Assembly: GCA_011033025.1 (NCBI GenBank)
Contig: WFMF01000145.1
Coordinates: 310,001 to 374,000, forward strand
Reading direction: 5' to 3'
DNA: 64,000 bases
From: Beroe forskalii
Taxonomy: Eukaryota > Ctenophora > Nuda > Beroida > Beroidae
Each line of letters begins with the position of its first letter. The stretch's first letter is position 1. The notes under the pieces are model-generated. The model was not told the DNA's origin, did no database searches, and saw nothing but the letters and a program-made list of their open reading frames with translations. Shown here piece after piece: positions 22,801-34,945 of this stretch. A program made the position numbers and the translations under genes.

Positions 22801-25800
22801 TACACTCAGCCTGCGGCCCCATGGATACTAATGCAGGCTAATTTTGGTCATGTTCCTGTGGTACCATTTTGCCGAAGACACGTTATCTGATGAACTGGTG
22901 AAAGATAAGTAGATAGTAGATACATGTATCCGGCAGTCTTGAACTATTCCGACACGACCGGCTGGCCGGCCGGCCAGCCGGCCGGCTAACCGGCTAGCCG
23001 TCCGGCTGGCCGGTCGGCTAGGCGGCCGGCCAGCCGGTCGTGTCGGAATAGTTCAAGACTGCCATGTATCCATGTCTGGGAATTATAAACATCTCTTTTC
23101 TCTAACGAAAAGGTTCTCGAAATTTCTAACCCTGGTCCTTCAGCCTTAGGATACCTTTTTGTAAACAGTATGGTGCTCGAAAAGGGAAGGTCCAGGCTTC
23201 CAGGCATAAAGCCTCGAAGGGGAAGGTCTGAGAGAAAATTAAGCATTGGATATCGATTCAGTTCTTTTGAAAACCATTATGCACACGTCCTGTATGAACT
23301 GTGGACAAGAAATCAGAAATTGCAAAATTTTGGGGTATTTTTGTAAACTTTGGCAAATTTTGGCAAACTTTGGCAAACTATGGCAAACTTTGGCAAACAC
23401 TTTTTTTGGCAAACTCCAAAAAAAGTGGAAGCGTTTGCCAAAGTTTGCCAAAGTTTGCCTTACCCCCCCCCCCTGAGTGGTAGAACTCCAATACTCGACC
23501 TAAGGGGACATGAGAGTGGTAGAACTCCAATACTCGACCTAGTGGGGGCATGAGAGTGGTAGAACTCCAATACTCGACCTAGTGGGGGACATGGGAGTGG
23601 TAGAACTCCAATACTCGACCTAGTGGGGGAATGGGAGAGGTAGAACTCCAATACTCGACCTAAGGGGGACATGGGAGTGGTAGAACTCCAACACTCGACC
23701 TATAGTGGGCATGGGAGTGGTAGAACTCCAACACTCGACCTAGTGGGGCATGGGAGTGGTAGAACTCCGATATTCGAAACATCCCAGTAAATATGCCAAA
23801 TCGCATTGATCTATGAGCTCACTAACCAAGCTTCCAAGACTCCTCGCCAGCAGGTATGTTAGTGTCATTCCCACACCTCACATAGACTGTGTCGCCTTGT
23901 ACAATCGTCTCATTCTTGAAATGACACTTCCTGGCATAAGAGATAAATGATATTAAAAAGAGGCTAGAAATTAAATTGAAATAGGGTTTTATGTAATCAA
24001 CTTGCAAAGATCAATCTGAGGGTAGATCTGATTTTTGCAAAATTTTGTATAGGATACTGTAAATCTGTAAGAATTGATTGAAATTTAAATTAAACGACAC
24101 AAATCAATCTGTCCCCACTCTCCCAGTCGCACCTAAAGTAGACTTTGCCGTCCTTGGTATACGAATCCTCGAACTTGGCAGTGGCATTACGCTTCGCTAC
24201 AGGAGCAATGGTAATGCACCCGTCAGCCGCGTGGGAGATGTCGATGTTCATTTCACTTTCCATTTCCTGCGTTATTACGATGCTGATTTATTAAAACTTT
24301 AAAACACGTTTCTTATGTTGCTTTGGAATGTAATATAGTGCAATGAATGTTATGCTGTATAAATCATGATCAGTAATTGGCAAACGTACACAGCTTTCAT
24401 TGGAAAGAATAAGGGAAACAGATATTTATTTCTAAGTTTCTAAGTATCTAGTAAATTGAAAATTAATGTGACTTTAAAAGAAATTACCTGCTCGGAACTG
24501 ATGATGGTTGGGACGATGAAGGGCTGAGTAGAAGTAGAGGAGGAGGCAGGAACTGTCGAATCAGTGGTGGGTACGATCTGAAGAAAGTGTCAGAGGGTTC
24601 GGAAACCGTTGTTTATTTCTTAGGACACTACCGGTCACTGGGAACACAATCCAAACATACTGAATGAATCAAAAACAGGTCTATAGATCTTTTGAAAAAA
24701 GATCTGAAAATGACCTGTTTCATCATTTTCATACCTGTATTGAGTTATCTTCTGACGAAACAACTTGAATCTGCGCAGAATCTCCGCTAACAATTTGAAT
24801 CTGACTGGGTGGAAGGATTTCGACAGCCTTTGTCTCTTCAATCGAAGGAACGATTTCTATGGGGACACTGGTGGCCTGACCTTTGTCACTAGGTACGATT
24901 TGGATAACATTCCCAGAATCGTTGGAAGAGGGTTCACCTGAGGAGGGCTCACCAGATTGGATAATCTGTATGGACGGTTGGGGAGACCCTTGTTGAACTA
25001 TCTGGATTTGAGGCTCAATGGTTTGTGTACTGGGTTCGCCCACAGAGAAAGTTATCATGTTATCCGGCAGAATGGTCATGGAATGCTCGTTGACTTCTGA
25101 CTCACTGACAATCGATATTTTGTTGATTATTTTCTCGGTGCTGAGGGGTACAGACGAACTGTCGGGTGGTTGATTGTTCACTAAATTCAATTGTTCGGAT
25201 GTTGATTCTTCCGCTTTTGATTCTTCAGGTTTTGATTCATCAACAGATTTAGTGGCTGAACTAACTTCAATTTGTTCGTGTTCCGCAGATTCATACTTGG
25301 AATTCTCCGCATCTTGTGGCACAGATTTCAGTTCAGAACTAACTTCAGAAGAATCGTTTCCTGATTTCTCCACACCATATGGCACAAGTTTTGATTTCAC
25401 TTTCTTAGTGGAGTATTTGCTTGTGCCCTGTAAGCTCTTATCAGGATGCCGGGGAGCCTTGTTGAGTGTTTTGTTTTCTCCCTTCACAGCGTTGATAGGC
25501 GGGTGAGGGGTGGGTATGACGGTAAGATCATCTGCTTCCAGGGGCTCAGCTAGAGATCTCAGGAGGTGCCGGATGGGGTGGTAGTAGCGCCGCACATACA
25601 ACCGTCCTGCGGAGACAAGGGTGAGAGGGGAAACGGGGGAAAAACAAGGGGGTAAAAAGGGGGCATATTTACAATAATGATCGCGTACAGTGTACACCAA
25701 AACAAAATGTTGAACGAAGCGTCCTGATCATATTTCAAATCACAGGGATGCGTCCAGTAGTTACCCTTAGGGATTTCCTCCGGAAAAAGGGTGAGAGGGG

Positions 25801-28800
25801 AAACGGGGGAAAAACAAGGGGGTAAAAAGGGGGCATATTCACAATAATGATCGCGTACAGTGTACACCAAAACAAAATGTTGAACGAAGCGTCCTGATCA
25901 TATTCCAAATCGCAGGGATATGTCCAGTAGTTACCCTTAGGGATTTCCTCCTGAGGCGGTATTTTCTCCTTCTTTTTGAGGTACACGATGTCGATGACCT
26001 CCTCCAGTTGGCACACCAAAGCGTAGATAATGAAATCAGTGGCAAAGCTCTCGTTGATGTGGATCGAGGCAGATTCTCGTTTTGAAACGAACATCTCTTC
26101 CTCCAAGTAGAACCTGAGTTCGAGTCAGTTATCGCGATGCAGAAGAAAAAAGGAAGTCAAATCAAAGATCATTTTCCAAATCAACCAATTCAAAAGCAGA
26201 TAGACCTCCAAAGTATGCTAAGGGTAGCCCGGTCGGAATACACAATAAGCCGAATCTGGAATTGCTCTTGGCTTATTTTTATGTTATATTAATTTGCTTT
26301 ATTTTGTCAACTCATATCAATACAACCAATGTAGCTCTCATATCACAGATACGTCATTCCTGTATTCACTGCACTCGCACAGTTACCACCTTACCCACAT
26401 TTAATATTCTTATTAACTGGACAGTGATTGTCCTCCTTTTCTTCACTAAGAATCATGGTAGGAGTCCATCTGTACTTGAAACCATGGCACGCTCAAGGCT
26501 GCGACACTTTAATGTTGTAAATGCCTGGTATCACATGTTTTTTGAAAATCCCAAGACTAGTCTCTTTTATCTTAGTGTATTGAATTTATTGCTAATAGTA
26601 ATAGTGACACCAAGTATCGTGAACCCCGGACCTAAGCCTAGGCCAATGACCCTATTTTATAATAATGTGCAAGGCCTCATAGATCCTAGTCAGATTAAAT
26701 CCAAAACCCCAAAACTTAACATGACGAAAATACATGAACTCCATTCATATCTCTTTGTCAATAAACCTGATATAGTTGTTTTGAACGAAACCTGGATAAA
26801 TTCTTCTATTCTTGATTCAGAAGTTTTACCCAACACATACAAAGTTTTTAGAGAAGACAGGACCTTAAAAACACATCCCTTTGACCCAAAACAGCCTAAA
26901 AAATTTCGTAAAGGAGGAGGCGGTGTCCTGATAGGCATAAGGAATGATATCGATGTTGAATGTACGAAGGTTGGTTTTATTAAGGTACAGGCTGAGATAT
27001 TATCAGTAAATATCAAAACACCCTCAGGTAAAAGGTTTAATGTAACCACCCTCTACAGAGTAGGAAACTTAGGCACAGATAACTTCGATGAAGTTAGGAA
27101 ATTCCTCACAGGACTTGCAAGTAAGAAAAAGTTAGATAAACATATTCTCATCGGTGACTTGAACTTCCCTGAGTTAAAATGGCCTGATACCTCAACATCT
27201 GTCAACCTGCATAAGAGCTTTATCGACATGATTACTGACGAATTTGGCCATTCACAATTAATTGATTTGCCCACCCACAAGGGCGGTAATATTCTTGATT
27301 TGGCATTCACTAACATCTCGGACTTGATTAAGGATGTAAGAGTTCTCGGCCATAATGAAGCATGTAAATCAGATCACTTTGGTATAGATTTTAAGGTGGG
27401 GCTAGATGTCTCTTTCAGAAAAATGGAGAAGCGGGAAATCTTCAATTTCTCTAAGGCAAACTGGAGAGGGATAAATTTTGAGCTCAAAAAACTAAATTGG
27501 AACTCCCTCATTGAATCTAAGGATCCTCATGTATCATGGCCATTATTTAAGAATACCCTCCACACCCTTTGTAACAAATATATTCCTAAAAAGGTAATTA
27601 GGCACCAATTCGAACCTCCTTGGTTCGATAGTGATTGTGATCGAGTCAGACGTGAGAAAGAAAAATGGAGAGAAAAGGCCAATTCTGAAAATGGTACTAA
27701 TGAAGATCGAGAAAAATTTCGCAAATCAAGGAGGGATCTTAAGAAAATTATGAATTTAAAAATGAGAATCAATGTGCAGGATGATGATGATACGTCACTG
27801 ATACCTAAAAAGTTCTGGAAGTATGTTAAATCTAAGTCTAAATCTACCCGCATACCTGAAACTGTCTGGTATAAAAATTGCTATCGGACAAAACCTATTG
27901 ACCAAGCTAACTTATTTAACACATTCTTTTCTGACCAATTTTCCGAGGCCAGCTCCTACGACATCGATATTGATATGCAACCTGACTTAGACCGTTTTAA
28001 TGGACTGAAATTTCACGAATTTGATGTTTTTCTTTTACTTAAAAATGTTAACCCTAGCAAAGCTGCAGGCCCAGATGGCATCCATGGTATGGTCCTTAAA
28101 AATTGTGCAGCCACACTAGCACGGCCTCTTACAATAATGTTTAATATATCTTATAACACTGGTTGTATACCGTGTGACTGGAAACTAGCATCTGTTGTAC
28201 CAGTGCATAAGAAAGATGAAAAGGGCTCAGTAGAAAATTACAGACCAATCTCCCTGACATCCTTAGTAATGAAAATTTTCGAACGTTGCATAAAGAAAGA
28301 GCTTTTTAGTGAATGCGAACGCCTCCTAGATGTAAGGCAGCATGGCTTTATAAATGAGAAATCGTGTACTACTCAAATGGTCCCATTTATCCACAATATT
28401 TCGTTATCCCTAAACAATAAATCTAAAACTGATATTATTTACTTTGACTTCGCCAAAGCTTTTGACAGTGTCTCACATGACTTGATATTGCATAAACTAA
28501 AGGATAATTTTAATATAAATGGACCCATGCTCAGATTTATTCGTGCATATTTGAAGGATAGGAAACAACAGGTAGTAATTGGTGGATCACTGTCCACTCA
28601 GTTGCCAGTTAACTCAGGAGTACCCCAAGGTTCTATTCTAGGCCCTTTGCTTTTGTTTTGTTTATTAATGACATGTTCAACTGTATAAGCCCTGAAACCA
28701 ACATCGCCCTTTATGCAGATGATACGAAAATCTGGAGAGAAATTGAGATATCGGCTGATCATTTTGCTCTACAAGCTGACATAGATAATCTTCATAACTG

Positions 28801-31800
28801 GTCTGTACTAAACAAGATGAAGTTCCATCCTTCGAAATGTAAAGCTCTAGCTGTAACAAACCAAAGAAACATACTCCATAATCTACCATGTACAATCTTC
28901 CAGTACAAACTTCACAATACTTACATAGATTATGTTGCATCCCAGGTAGACTTGGGAATCACAGTAAACTCTAGACTTTTATGGTCAGAACAATGCACTA
29001 GTCTATTATCTAAAGCAAACTCCCGTCTAGGACTTGTAACACGTATTTGTCATTTCACCTGTGATAAAAGACAAAAAAGAACATTTACCTTACACTTGTT
29101 AGGTCTCTATTTGAGCATTGCTCTATCATTTGGCATCCAGTTAGCTACAACCAGCTCAGTGGTTTTGAAGCCATCCAAAAACGGGCCGTTAAGTGGATTG
29201 AAGGCCGTCCCCATGACCATATCTGTGATACTGAATACTACAATAAACTGAAAACCCTGAATATCCCTCCAATAAAACACAAATTTATCATAACTGACCT
29301 AATCATGATGTTCAAAATCATACACTCTCTCATCCCCATCACCTTACCAGAAGGCTTTCATATCATTAAACATACTGAAGTGAGGAGCACCAGAAGTACA
29401 AATGATATTGTAAGCAAAGAGGATTGTTCGAGATTAAAATGTACCATTTAAAGGCTTAATTGTGATAACTTTAGGAATTCATTTTTCTGTAGAACAATGG
29501 TCATATGGAACAAAATCCCCTATAGTATCAGGCAAGTTAAAAGCATCTCCACCTTTAAATCACAACTCAAAACTTTCCTCTGGAAAGCAGATCTAGATTG
29601 GCCCGATTAATTTAATTGGTTCGGTCTAGGAACTGGATGTTTTTTTTTTTTTTGTTTTTTTTTTTTTGTTTTTTTTTTTTTTAGTCATAAGGCAAGAGCA
29701 AACATACCCTTACTCACGAAATTTTCTAAATTCGTATTTTTCGAAATGATGGTCTTGATGCAGAAAAAGTAAGTTGTGGTCTAGGTCTGTTTAAAAAGTG
29801 ACAATTCAAATACCAATATATGATTACAATTGACAACCATATTATTTCAATTTTGGTTAATTTACCAAATTTGTGAGTTTGTGATTTAATTTTATCAGAT
29901 GACATAATTATTTATTAATATTGTTATTATTTATTCTATAACATATATTGATTGATGTTTATGACGGGCCTCCCTGTAATAATGGTTAACGCTGTGTTGG
30001 GAGTTTAGCCCAGATTTTGCACTTGATTTATATTTTACTGTGCTATTTTGGCTAAGTAGGAAAGACAGAATGTTTTAACCTGAATGACATTGTAAAATAT
30101 ATTTCATGTAAAATTTGAATTTTGAAAAAAAAAAAAAAAAGAAAAAAAAAAAAAGAAGCAGGATTGTCACTACTTAGTGAATTCTGAATTTGCCGACAGA
30201 AGACACTGAAGACAGACATGTTTTAAAAGTCAAAAGGGCAATAATTTGTCCCAATATGATTGATGAACCGTTCCAAATTCCAAACTCCATTTACCTGAAC
30301 ATCTTGAGCCGGAGAACGTCCTGTTCATCCCGGTAGATGGATATGATACGACCCATCTGAATGCCTTCCACCAACTTGACAAAGACTACGTCACCAACTC
30401 GAGCTGTGACGTCAGCAACCTTCACCCACCTAGGAGGGAGTATGTTGCAGGAAACTAGGGATATTTCGAATTCTGATAAAATAGTCATTAATTGAACTCT
30501 CGTTAGAAAATAAAACTTGTTGGGATTGTAAGGACGCATCTTTTGAAGTTTTCCGTTTTGATCTAGAACTCAGATGACAGCTTGAAAAGACAGCACATTC
30601 TCCCAGAGGTAGTAAAATAAAAAGCTTATCATGTGACATGACGTATCCTCTTCAAGACTTTCATAAAATATACTCACGAGAACTCGCGAGGTCTGATCTC
30701 ATCCCCTAGCACTGTTTCCTTCAGGAGCAGCTGACTGATTAGCTCCTTTTCTTTCTTCTGGAACTCCTCGAATTTCTTGAGCTTCTCCATCTTCTGTTTC
30801 TCTGACTGAACATGTTTCTTTGAATGAAATGGGCTATGGGCATGATAATGATGTTGATACTGTGATATTATTGAGTGTTACTGTTCAATCTATAGCAAAG
30901 CGACTTGAAGTTGAGTTGAAATGCGATGAAAAAATTCTTGTCCCCATGCTTTCTGCAGAGCAAACTTTACCTACCAGTTTCTCCTTTTCTTTTTTCAGCT
31001 TTTCTCTGTCTTCTTTTTTGAGCCTCTTATTCGCTTTTTCGTTGGATTTTGCCTAAGAATATGAAGTCGTTAGTCGTTATTAACTTGCTTATTGTTGCAT
31101 CTTAATATCTTACTAAGTCAAAGAAAACACACCGTTGTATAAGTACAAGCAGACTAACTGCAGCCGGGGTGGGTTTCCTCTTCTTTGTCTGATTCCACAC
31201 CTCCTTCTCCTCATTCACTGAGGACTCCTCACTTTCCTCACTGCTGTCCCCAGAGGAAGATGAGGACTCGCTGTCAGGATCATCCCGGAGAGAGGATCCC
31301 GGCTCCGGGATGTCTTCTACCCCTGGGAACACACTAGATGAAATTAATGATAAACGTTCAGATTTAAATGCGGATTTAAAGTAAAAGTTAATATCCATTC
31401 AAACGCAAGCAGTGTGGTTTTGATCTGCTTTAAGGCGTTCAAGTAATGAGTATGTTGAGATCGCCCTTATAATGAAAATTATACTTCAATAGATATCAAA
31501 CATCACGGTGCATATTGTATGACTTCTAGATCAACAATTATTTAGGTACCAACTAGGTACCTATATACTTGTTCATAGAGGTACTACCTAGTGTCTTGGC
31601 AGGTCGTTTGAGTCGGTAAAGTTCCTTGGTGTCCGCGTCAAAGTAATCCCCCGCGACGTAGGTGTGATCGTCCGTAATGTCGTCAGGGTGGAAGACGACG
31701 TTTAGTCGCTCGAAGAACAGGGTACAAGGTACCTCGTGGTACACTTCCTCACTGAATAGCAGCCCGGTGGACAGCAGGTGACGGTCTGACGAAGGGATGT

Positions 31801-34654
31801 TCCTCTGGGGGAGGAAGAGGGGTGAGAATTGGGTTAATACAAGGTGAACACTGAACACACAGAATCCCCAAAATCTGCCATCATTGATTTGATGGGGATT
31901 TAATTCAATTAAAGTACAGTGCCGCTTATAAAGTAACTTTTCATTACTTTAATTTTACACGGGTTTAAACTTAAATAGTATAATTACAGTCCAAAATCAA
32001 GATTTTATTGAGAATTAGAAGGTTTCTTACAATGGTAAAGAGTTTGTTGACTGTCATCACAGCTTTGGTTCCATCCTCCACAAAATGTAAGTTTTGTACT
32101 CTGACACAAACACTGCCTGATTGCAAGGTGACGAAGTCCCCCAGGCTGAATGTGCTCTCTCCGACCGTACATGACCTGACATAAACTTAGTAGAAAGTTT
32201 GATAACCAACCGAAGAGTTACACGTTGTTTTATCAGCAGATCGAAACGACTCTTTTTAATACCATTATGCCGAAAATCAAAACATCAATTTACATTTTTA
32301 ACCGTACATGACCTGTAGTAAGTAACATCATCTTGATTCTTCACGATATCCTCAAGTTTGGGAGTATGTGGGCATTCCTCCATTGGGGCAGGAACAACGG
32401 AGAAGTCTGATCTGGTAAGTGGTTCCGAGAGGGGGTAGATCTGAAGGGGAAATAAGTGGGGGCATGTAGAGGGGAAATAAGCGGGGGTTATGTATACATA
32501 ACGGCTTTACCCTACTGAACAGAAGACAGTGGATAAGGATCAGTTAAAATAACTCCGTGTAAAATATGAAGAATATCCGTCCAGAAAAGGAGGAGCGAAT
32601 TAACTGGAAAATATCAGATACTGGGCCAATACTGATTTCACAACATATATCAAGCCCACCTTTTTCTTGAACGGGTCGTAGTATCGCTTGAGGAAGTGCA
32701 CAGCTTTGAGAGCGTTGTCAGGCACAGGCTGGAAGATGTTCTGATGAATCACGATGATTTTCTTCTTCACGTTTGAGATGAGGAGCTCCCTCCTCCAATT
32801 GCTAACCAGGACTTCCTGGTAGTGCAGCATGGACCGTTGCTCTGGACTCAGAGTTACCTGTAATGGTGGGAAGAATAACGTGTATACTGTACATGGGCTC
32901 ATCAGTCAGAAGCTACTTGTCGATGGGGAGGTAAAAAGGTGGGTAAAGAGAGTCAGGTGCGGCCCCATTAGAAATTCATGGAGTGAATTAAGCAAATATC
33001 GAACCAATTTATTAAACAGAATAAGTAAACGTTGACTTACTGATAACAAAGACTTATGGGCTAATTTCATTATCATACCTCGTTTTGGTAGTAGACAAAC
33101 TGCCCATTAGCAATGGGTCTCTGTTCGTGGTTGTAAGAGAAACTGATGATACGTCTGATAGAACTACCATCTCTGTTCACTAGCAGCACACAGTCTCCAA
33201 TCTTATACTTGTCTTTACCGACACTACAAACTCTGGGAATTTTCTAGTCAAATCTAATCTTCTAGTTTAATCTAAGTGAAGAATGTCCAATCGTTTTCTA
33301 TAGTAAATTTTCACAAGAATAAGCATGTAACGCAATTGTGAACAGAAACATAATTCTTAAATCTTACTTGTAGAATGTTGATCCGTCCTGGGTATATGGC
33401 AAGGAAAACTTGATATCTGCTGGTTTCACTGCATTCTCTACAGCGTCTTTTTCCTTGACAGATAATGAGGAACCAACACTGTCAGGAACTGGTTTCGGCA
33501 TGTATCTCATTTGGAGGTCTTGTGAACGGTGAGGCACCAGCAGCTGCTTGTCATGGTCAAAATACCTGCCAAAGGATTCACATTGGAAATTTCAAAATAC
33601 TAAAATAACTGATCAAATTCAATTCAGCACAGGAATGTCAAATATATGATTTAATACATCTCTCCCTAAAAAATTACTTTGACTTACCTGTACACATAAT
33701 AAACATCCTTAGGGACAGTATCAGGGATTTCATCTTTAGTGCTAACCCATATGACATGTAATAACTTTCGTATTGTTGACACAGCAACCTAAAGAATGAA
33801 AAACATGAATTATGTTTCAATGATATATTCTTTTTAATAATTAGTCAAGTACAACCCCAGATTGTACTTAGTACTGGTTATCATTGGGTAACTTCTCATG
33901 GCTGGCTTGCCATTTGATATAAAAATTGCATAAAACGAATCTATAGGTACCTTTCCCGTATAGCATGTTGCAAATATCTCATGAGGATAATGTTGCTCTG
34001 GATCATGTTTAGGAAAATCTGAGTCAGTAAAAAACCACCTGACCAGTGCTCTTTCATTTCCCTGTAAAATGAAGATGTTAATGTTGAGCAAGTACAAACA
34101 TACAAAAATAGTACTGTATACAGTTATGATTAATAATGTGCATTGTCAAAACATCAAGATTTCCCTTTGTCCTACAATAAATCTTGAGCAGGTATGCAAG
34201 CTTGTATCTTCCTTCATCACGAATTAGAACATTGTGCCCAACATTATATGATATCCCATCCACACAACATTTTCTGAAAGCGAATAAGAATTATTATGAT
34301 ATCCCATCCACAACATTTTTTAAAGTGAATAAGAATTAAGAAATAAACTCAAACTATGTGTTTCAAATAAAAATATAGCACATTTTAAAGGTTAAAAAGT
34401 CGGTTTCTAACCGTGGTGTTTCCACATGATAAAAACGGCGCGCACTGAGTGCGCGCCACTGAGTGCGCGCCATTCCCACCATTAAATCTCCAAGGTGGGA
34501 ATGGCGCGCACTCAGTGCGCGCCGTCTTTTATGTGGAAATACCACGGTTACGAAAGGAATCTATGACAAACCTGTAAAAAACAAGGCCAGTTTCACTCTT
34601 CTTGATAACTTGATCTAATTTAACCTCAGATTCATCTTGTACAGCTGCAGCCAT
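15312..34654 (-). CDS. Multi-BAH-domain protein, copy 1 (23 exons)
   Basis: I traced the exons by GT-AG sites with matching phases: 34654-34572, 34273-34153, 34061-33951, 33788-33688, 33565-33368, 33223-33079, 32857-32660, 32440-32313, 32175-32031, 31804-31588, 31322-31114, 31052-30975, 30817-30678, 30429-30295, 26113-25935, 25606-24735, 24577-24488, 24266-24133, 23930-23823, 17585-17507, 17408-17290, 17106-17001, 16605-15312. They code about 1,660 aa starting MAAAVQDESEVK. Five modules (about aa 23-150, 198-335, 355-485, 620-760, 1085-1215) each show an aromatic/G-D-x-V start and close on an R-Y-Y/F-D/H-P type motif (YRYFDHDK, KRYYDPFKK, RRYYHPIRH, RRFYDPYR), which I read as BAH domains. Exon 11 is Ser/Glu acidic, exons 12-13 a Lys/Glu coiled coil, and exons 16 and 23 low-complexity linkers. 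BAH domains bind nucleosomes or histone tails, so a chromatin role is inferred. No SET, bromo, PHD or methyltransferase domain was seen. The last exon needs one frame change near 16190. Confidence 0.78.
16719..17000. repeat. ~27-bp minisatellite next to exon 22, copy 1
   Basis: Units like 'acccaaggccccaatacctt-gctt' repeat about eight times between the last and penultimate exons. The same array at 35575-35785 marks the corresponding place of copy 2. The homology between the two gene copies begins just left of it, at about 16720. Open frames across it on both strands are repeat translations. Confidence 0.8.
17855..18113. repeat. ~40-bp minisatellite, left part (copy 1)
   Basis: Units of about 38-42 bases built on 'gggagtggtagaactccaat' plus 'actcgacctagtggggacat' occur about six times. 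The array continues at 23474-23770 after the inserted 5.4-kb element and is uninterrupted in copy 2 (36583-36965). Confidence 0.85.
19721..20334. mobile_element. hAT-like MITE, 614 bp, inserted in the minisatellite
   Basis: The ends are CATAGCTGCCGA and TCGGCAGCTATG. GCCTAGTG lies on both sides (19713-19720 and 20335-20342), an 8-bp target duplication that restores the minisatellite unit when removed. The inside has 'ggagggca' boxes near both ends and a poly-T run of about 46 bases at 19852-19897. There is no open frame for a transposase. A related fragment lies at 8103-8275. Confidence 0.82.
20850..22060. repeat. 719-bp higher-order duplication within the minisatellite
   Basis: A long run of irregular variant units starting near 20850 is repeated with virtually the same order of variants 719 bases later. 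For example, the same 67-codon frame occurs at 20908-21111 and again at 21627-21830. This is a recent segmental duplication inside the array. Confidence 0.85.
22932..23063. mobile_element. 132-bp GC-rich hairpin MITE, 8-bp target duplication
   Basis: The ends GGCAGTCTTGAACTATTCCG and its complement lead into a GC-rich core of CCGGC/GCCGG repeats, so nearly the whole element folds back on itself. ATGTATCC flanks both sides (22924-22931 and 23064-23071), which fits hAT-type insertion. It lies inside the right part of the 5.4-kb element. Confidence 0.85.
23474..23770. repeat. ~40-bp minisatellite, right part (copy 1)
   Basis: About seven further units of the array begun at 17855-18113, continuing in the same register after the inserted element and ending just before exon 19 of the multi-BAH gene. 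Confidence 0.85.
25617..25934. repeat. ~170-bp tandem duplication in intron 15, copy 1
   Basis: The block starting 'gtgagaggggaaacggggg' occurs at 25621 and again at 25791 with very few differences. It includes a copy of the end of exon 15 ('ttacccttagggatttcct'), so a second, decoy splice-donor region exists in the intron. Copy 2 has only one block. Confidence 0.8.
26187..30156 (+). mobile_element. APE-type non-LTR retrotransposon (CR1/L2/Jockey group), nearly full length
   Basis: The element lies in intron 14 of the minus-strand multi-BAH gene, in antisense orientation. Copy 2 has a 271-base intron at the same place without it. The main frame is 26262-28687. It starts with an unusual hydrophobic N-terminal region (about aa 1-120, several membrane-like helices), then an AP endonuclease domain (about aa 130-380; NETWI, GDLNFP, SDH), then the reverse transcriptase (NPSKAAGPDGIHG, FDFAKAFDSVSHDL, PQGSILGP). 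One frame change near 28655 moves the YADD catalytic box to the frame 28658-29251. The tail region to about 29610 needs further frame changes. The 3' end is A-rich (30124-30156). It looks young and probably inactive. Confidence 0.88.
34409..34550. mobile_element. ~142-bp GC-rich hairpin MITE in intron 1, copy 1
   Basis: The ends TAACCGTGGTGTTTCCACAT and CCACGGTTA are inverted, and the core is a GCGCGCACTGAGTGCGCGCC hairpin. The same intron in copy 2 (near 43590-43610) lacks it, so it inserted after the gene duplication or was lost from copy 2. Confidence 0.78.
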
Positions 34655-34945
34655 CCTAGATAACAGTGCTTCAGTGATACATGAAAATTTATTCATTCAA
34701 TTTGTTTCTCTAAAATTTGTTTCTTTAATAATTTGACGATAAAAGTTGAAAAGGTTGATTATAAGAACCTTTTCAACTTATAAACTGGCCAAAAGCAACA
34801 TATTTCAATGCAAAATTGGTTAATTATTGCACAAGATAAAGTGTGTTATTTTATGGATGTTTTAGCCCAGGCATCTCTCAAGATGGAGCATTGGATCACG
34901 ATGCCAAATACATTTCAATTTGCATAGTAAAAGGACACAATGTTA

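Larger units (their letters stand above)
18114..23473. mobile_element. 5.4-kb inverted-repeat element carrying a 21-bp minisatellite
   Basis: The two ends are inverted repeats of about 200 bases. The left begins GGTAAGGCAAACTTTGGCAA at 18121 and runs to about 18310. The right is its reverse complement from about 23246 to 23466. Both carry repeated GGCAAACTTT boxes. TGAGTGG flanks both sides (18107-18113, 23474-23480). It split a 40-bp minisatellite in intron 19 of the multi-BAH gene, and copy 2 shows the array unsplit. There is no transposase, so it is non-autonomous or an extreme foldback element. Two smaller elements are nested inside. Confidence 0.75.

Noticed and set aside
25735-26106. 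Extension of exon 15 through the downstream open frame into the intron
   Set aside because: The extension runs into the 170-bp duplication and is not open in copy 2. The donor at 25934 gives correct phase to exon 16 in both copies.
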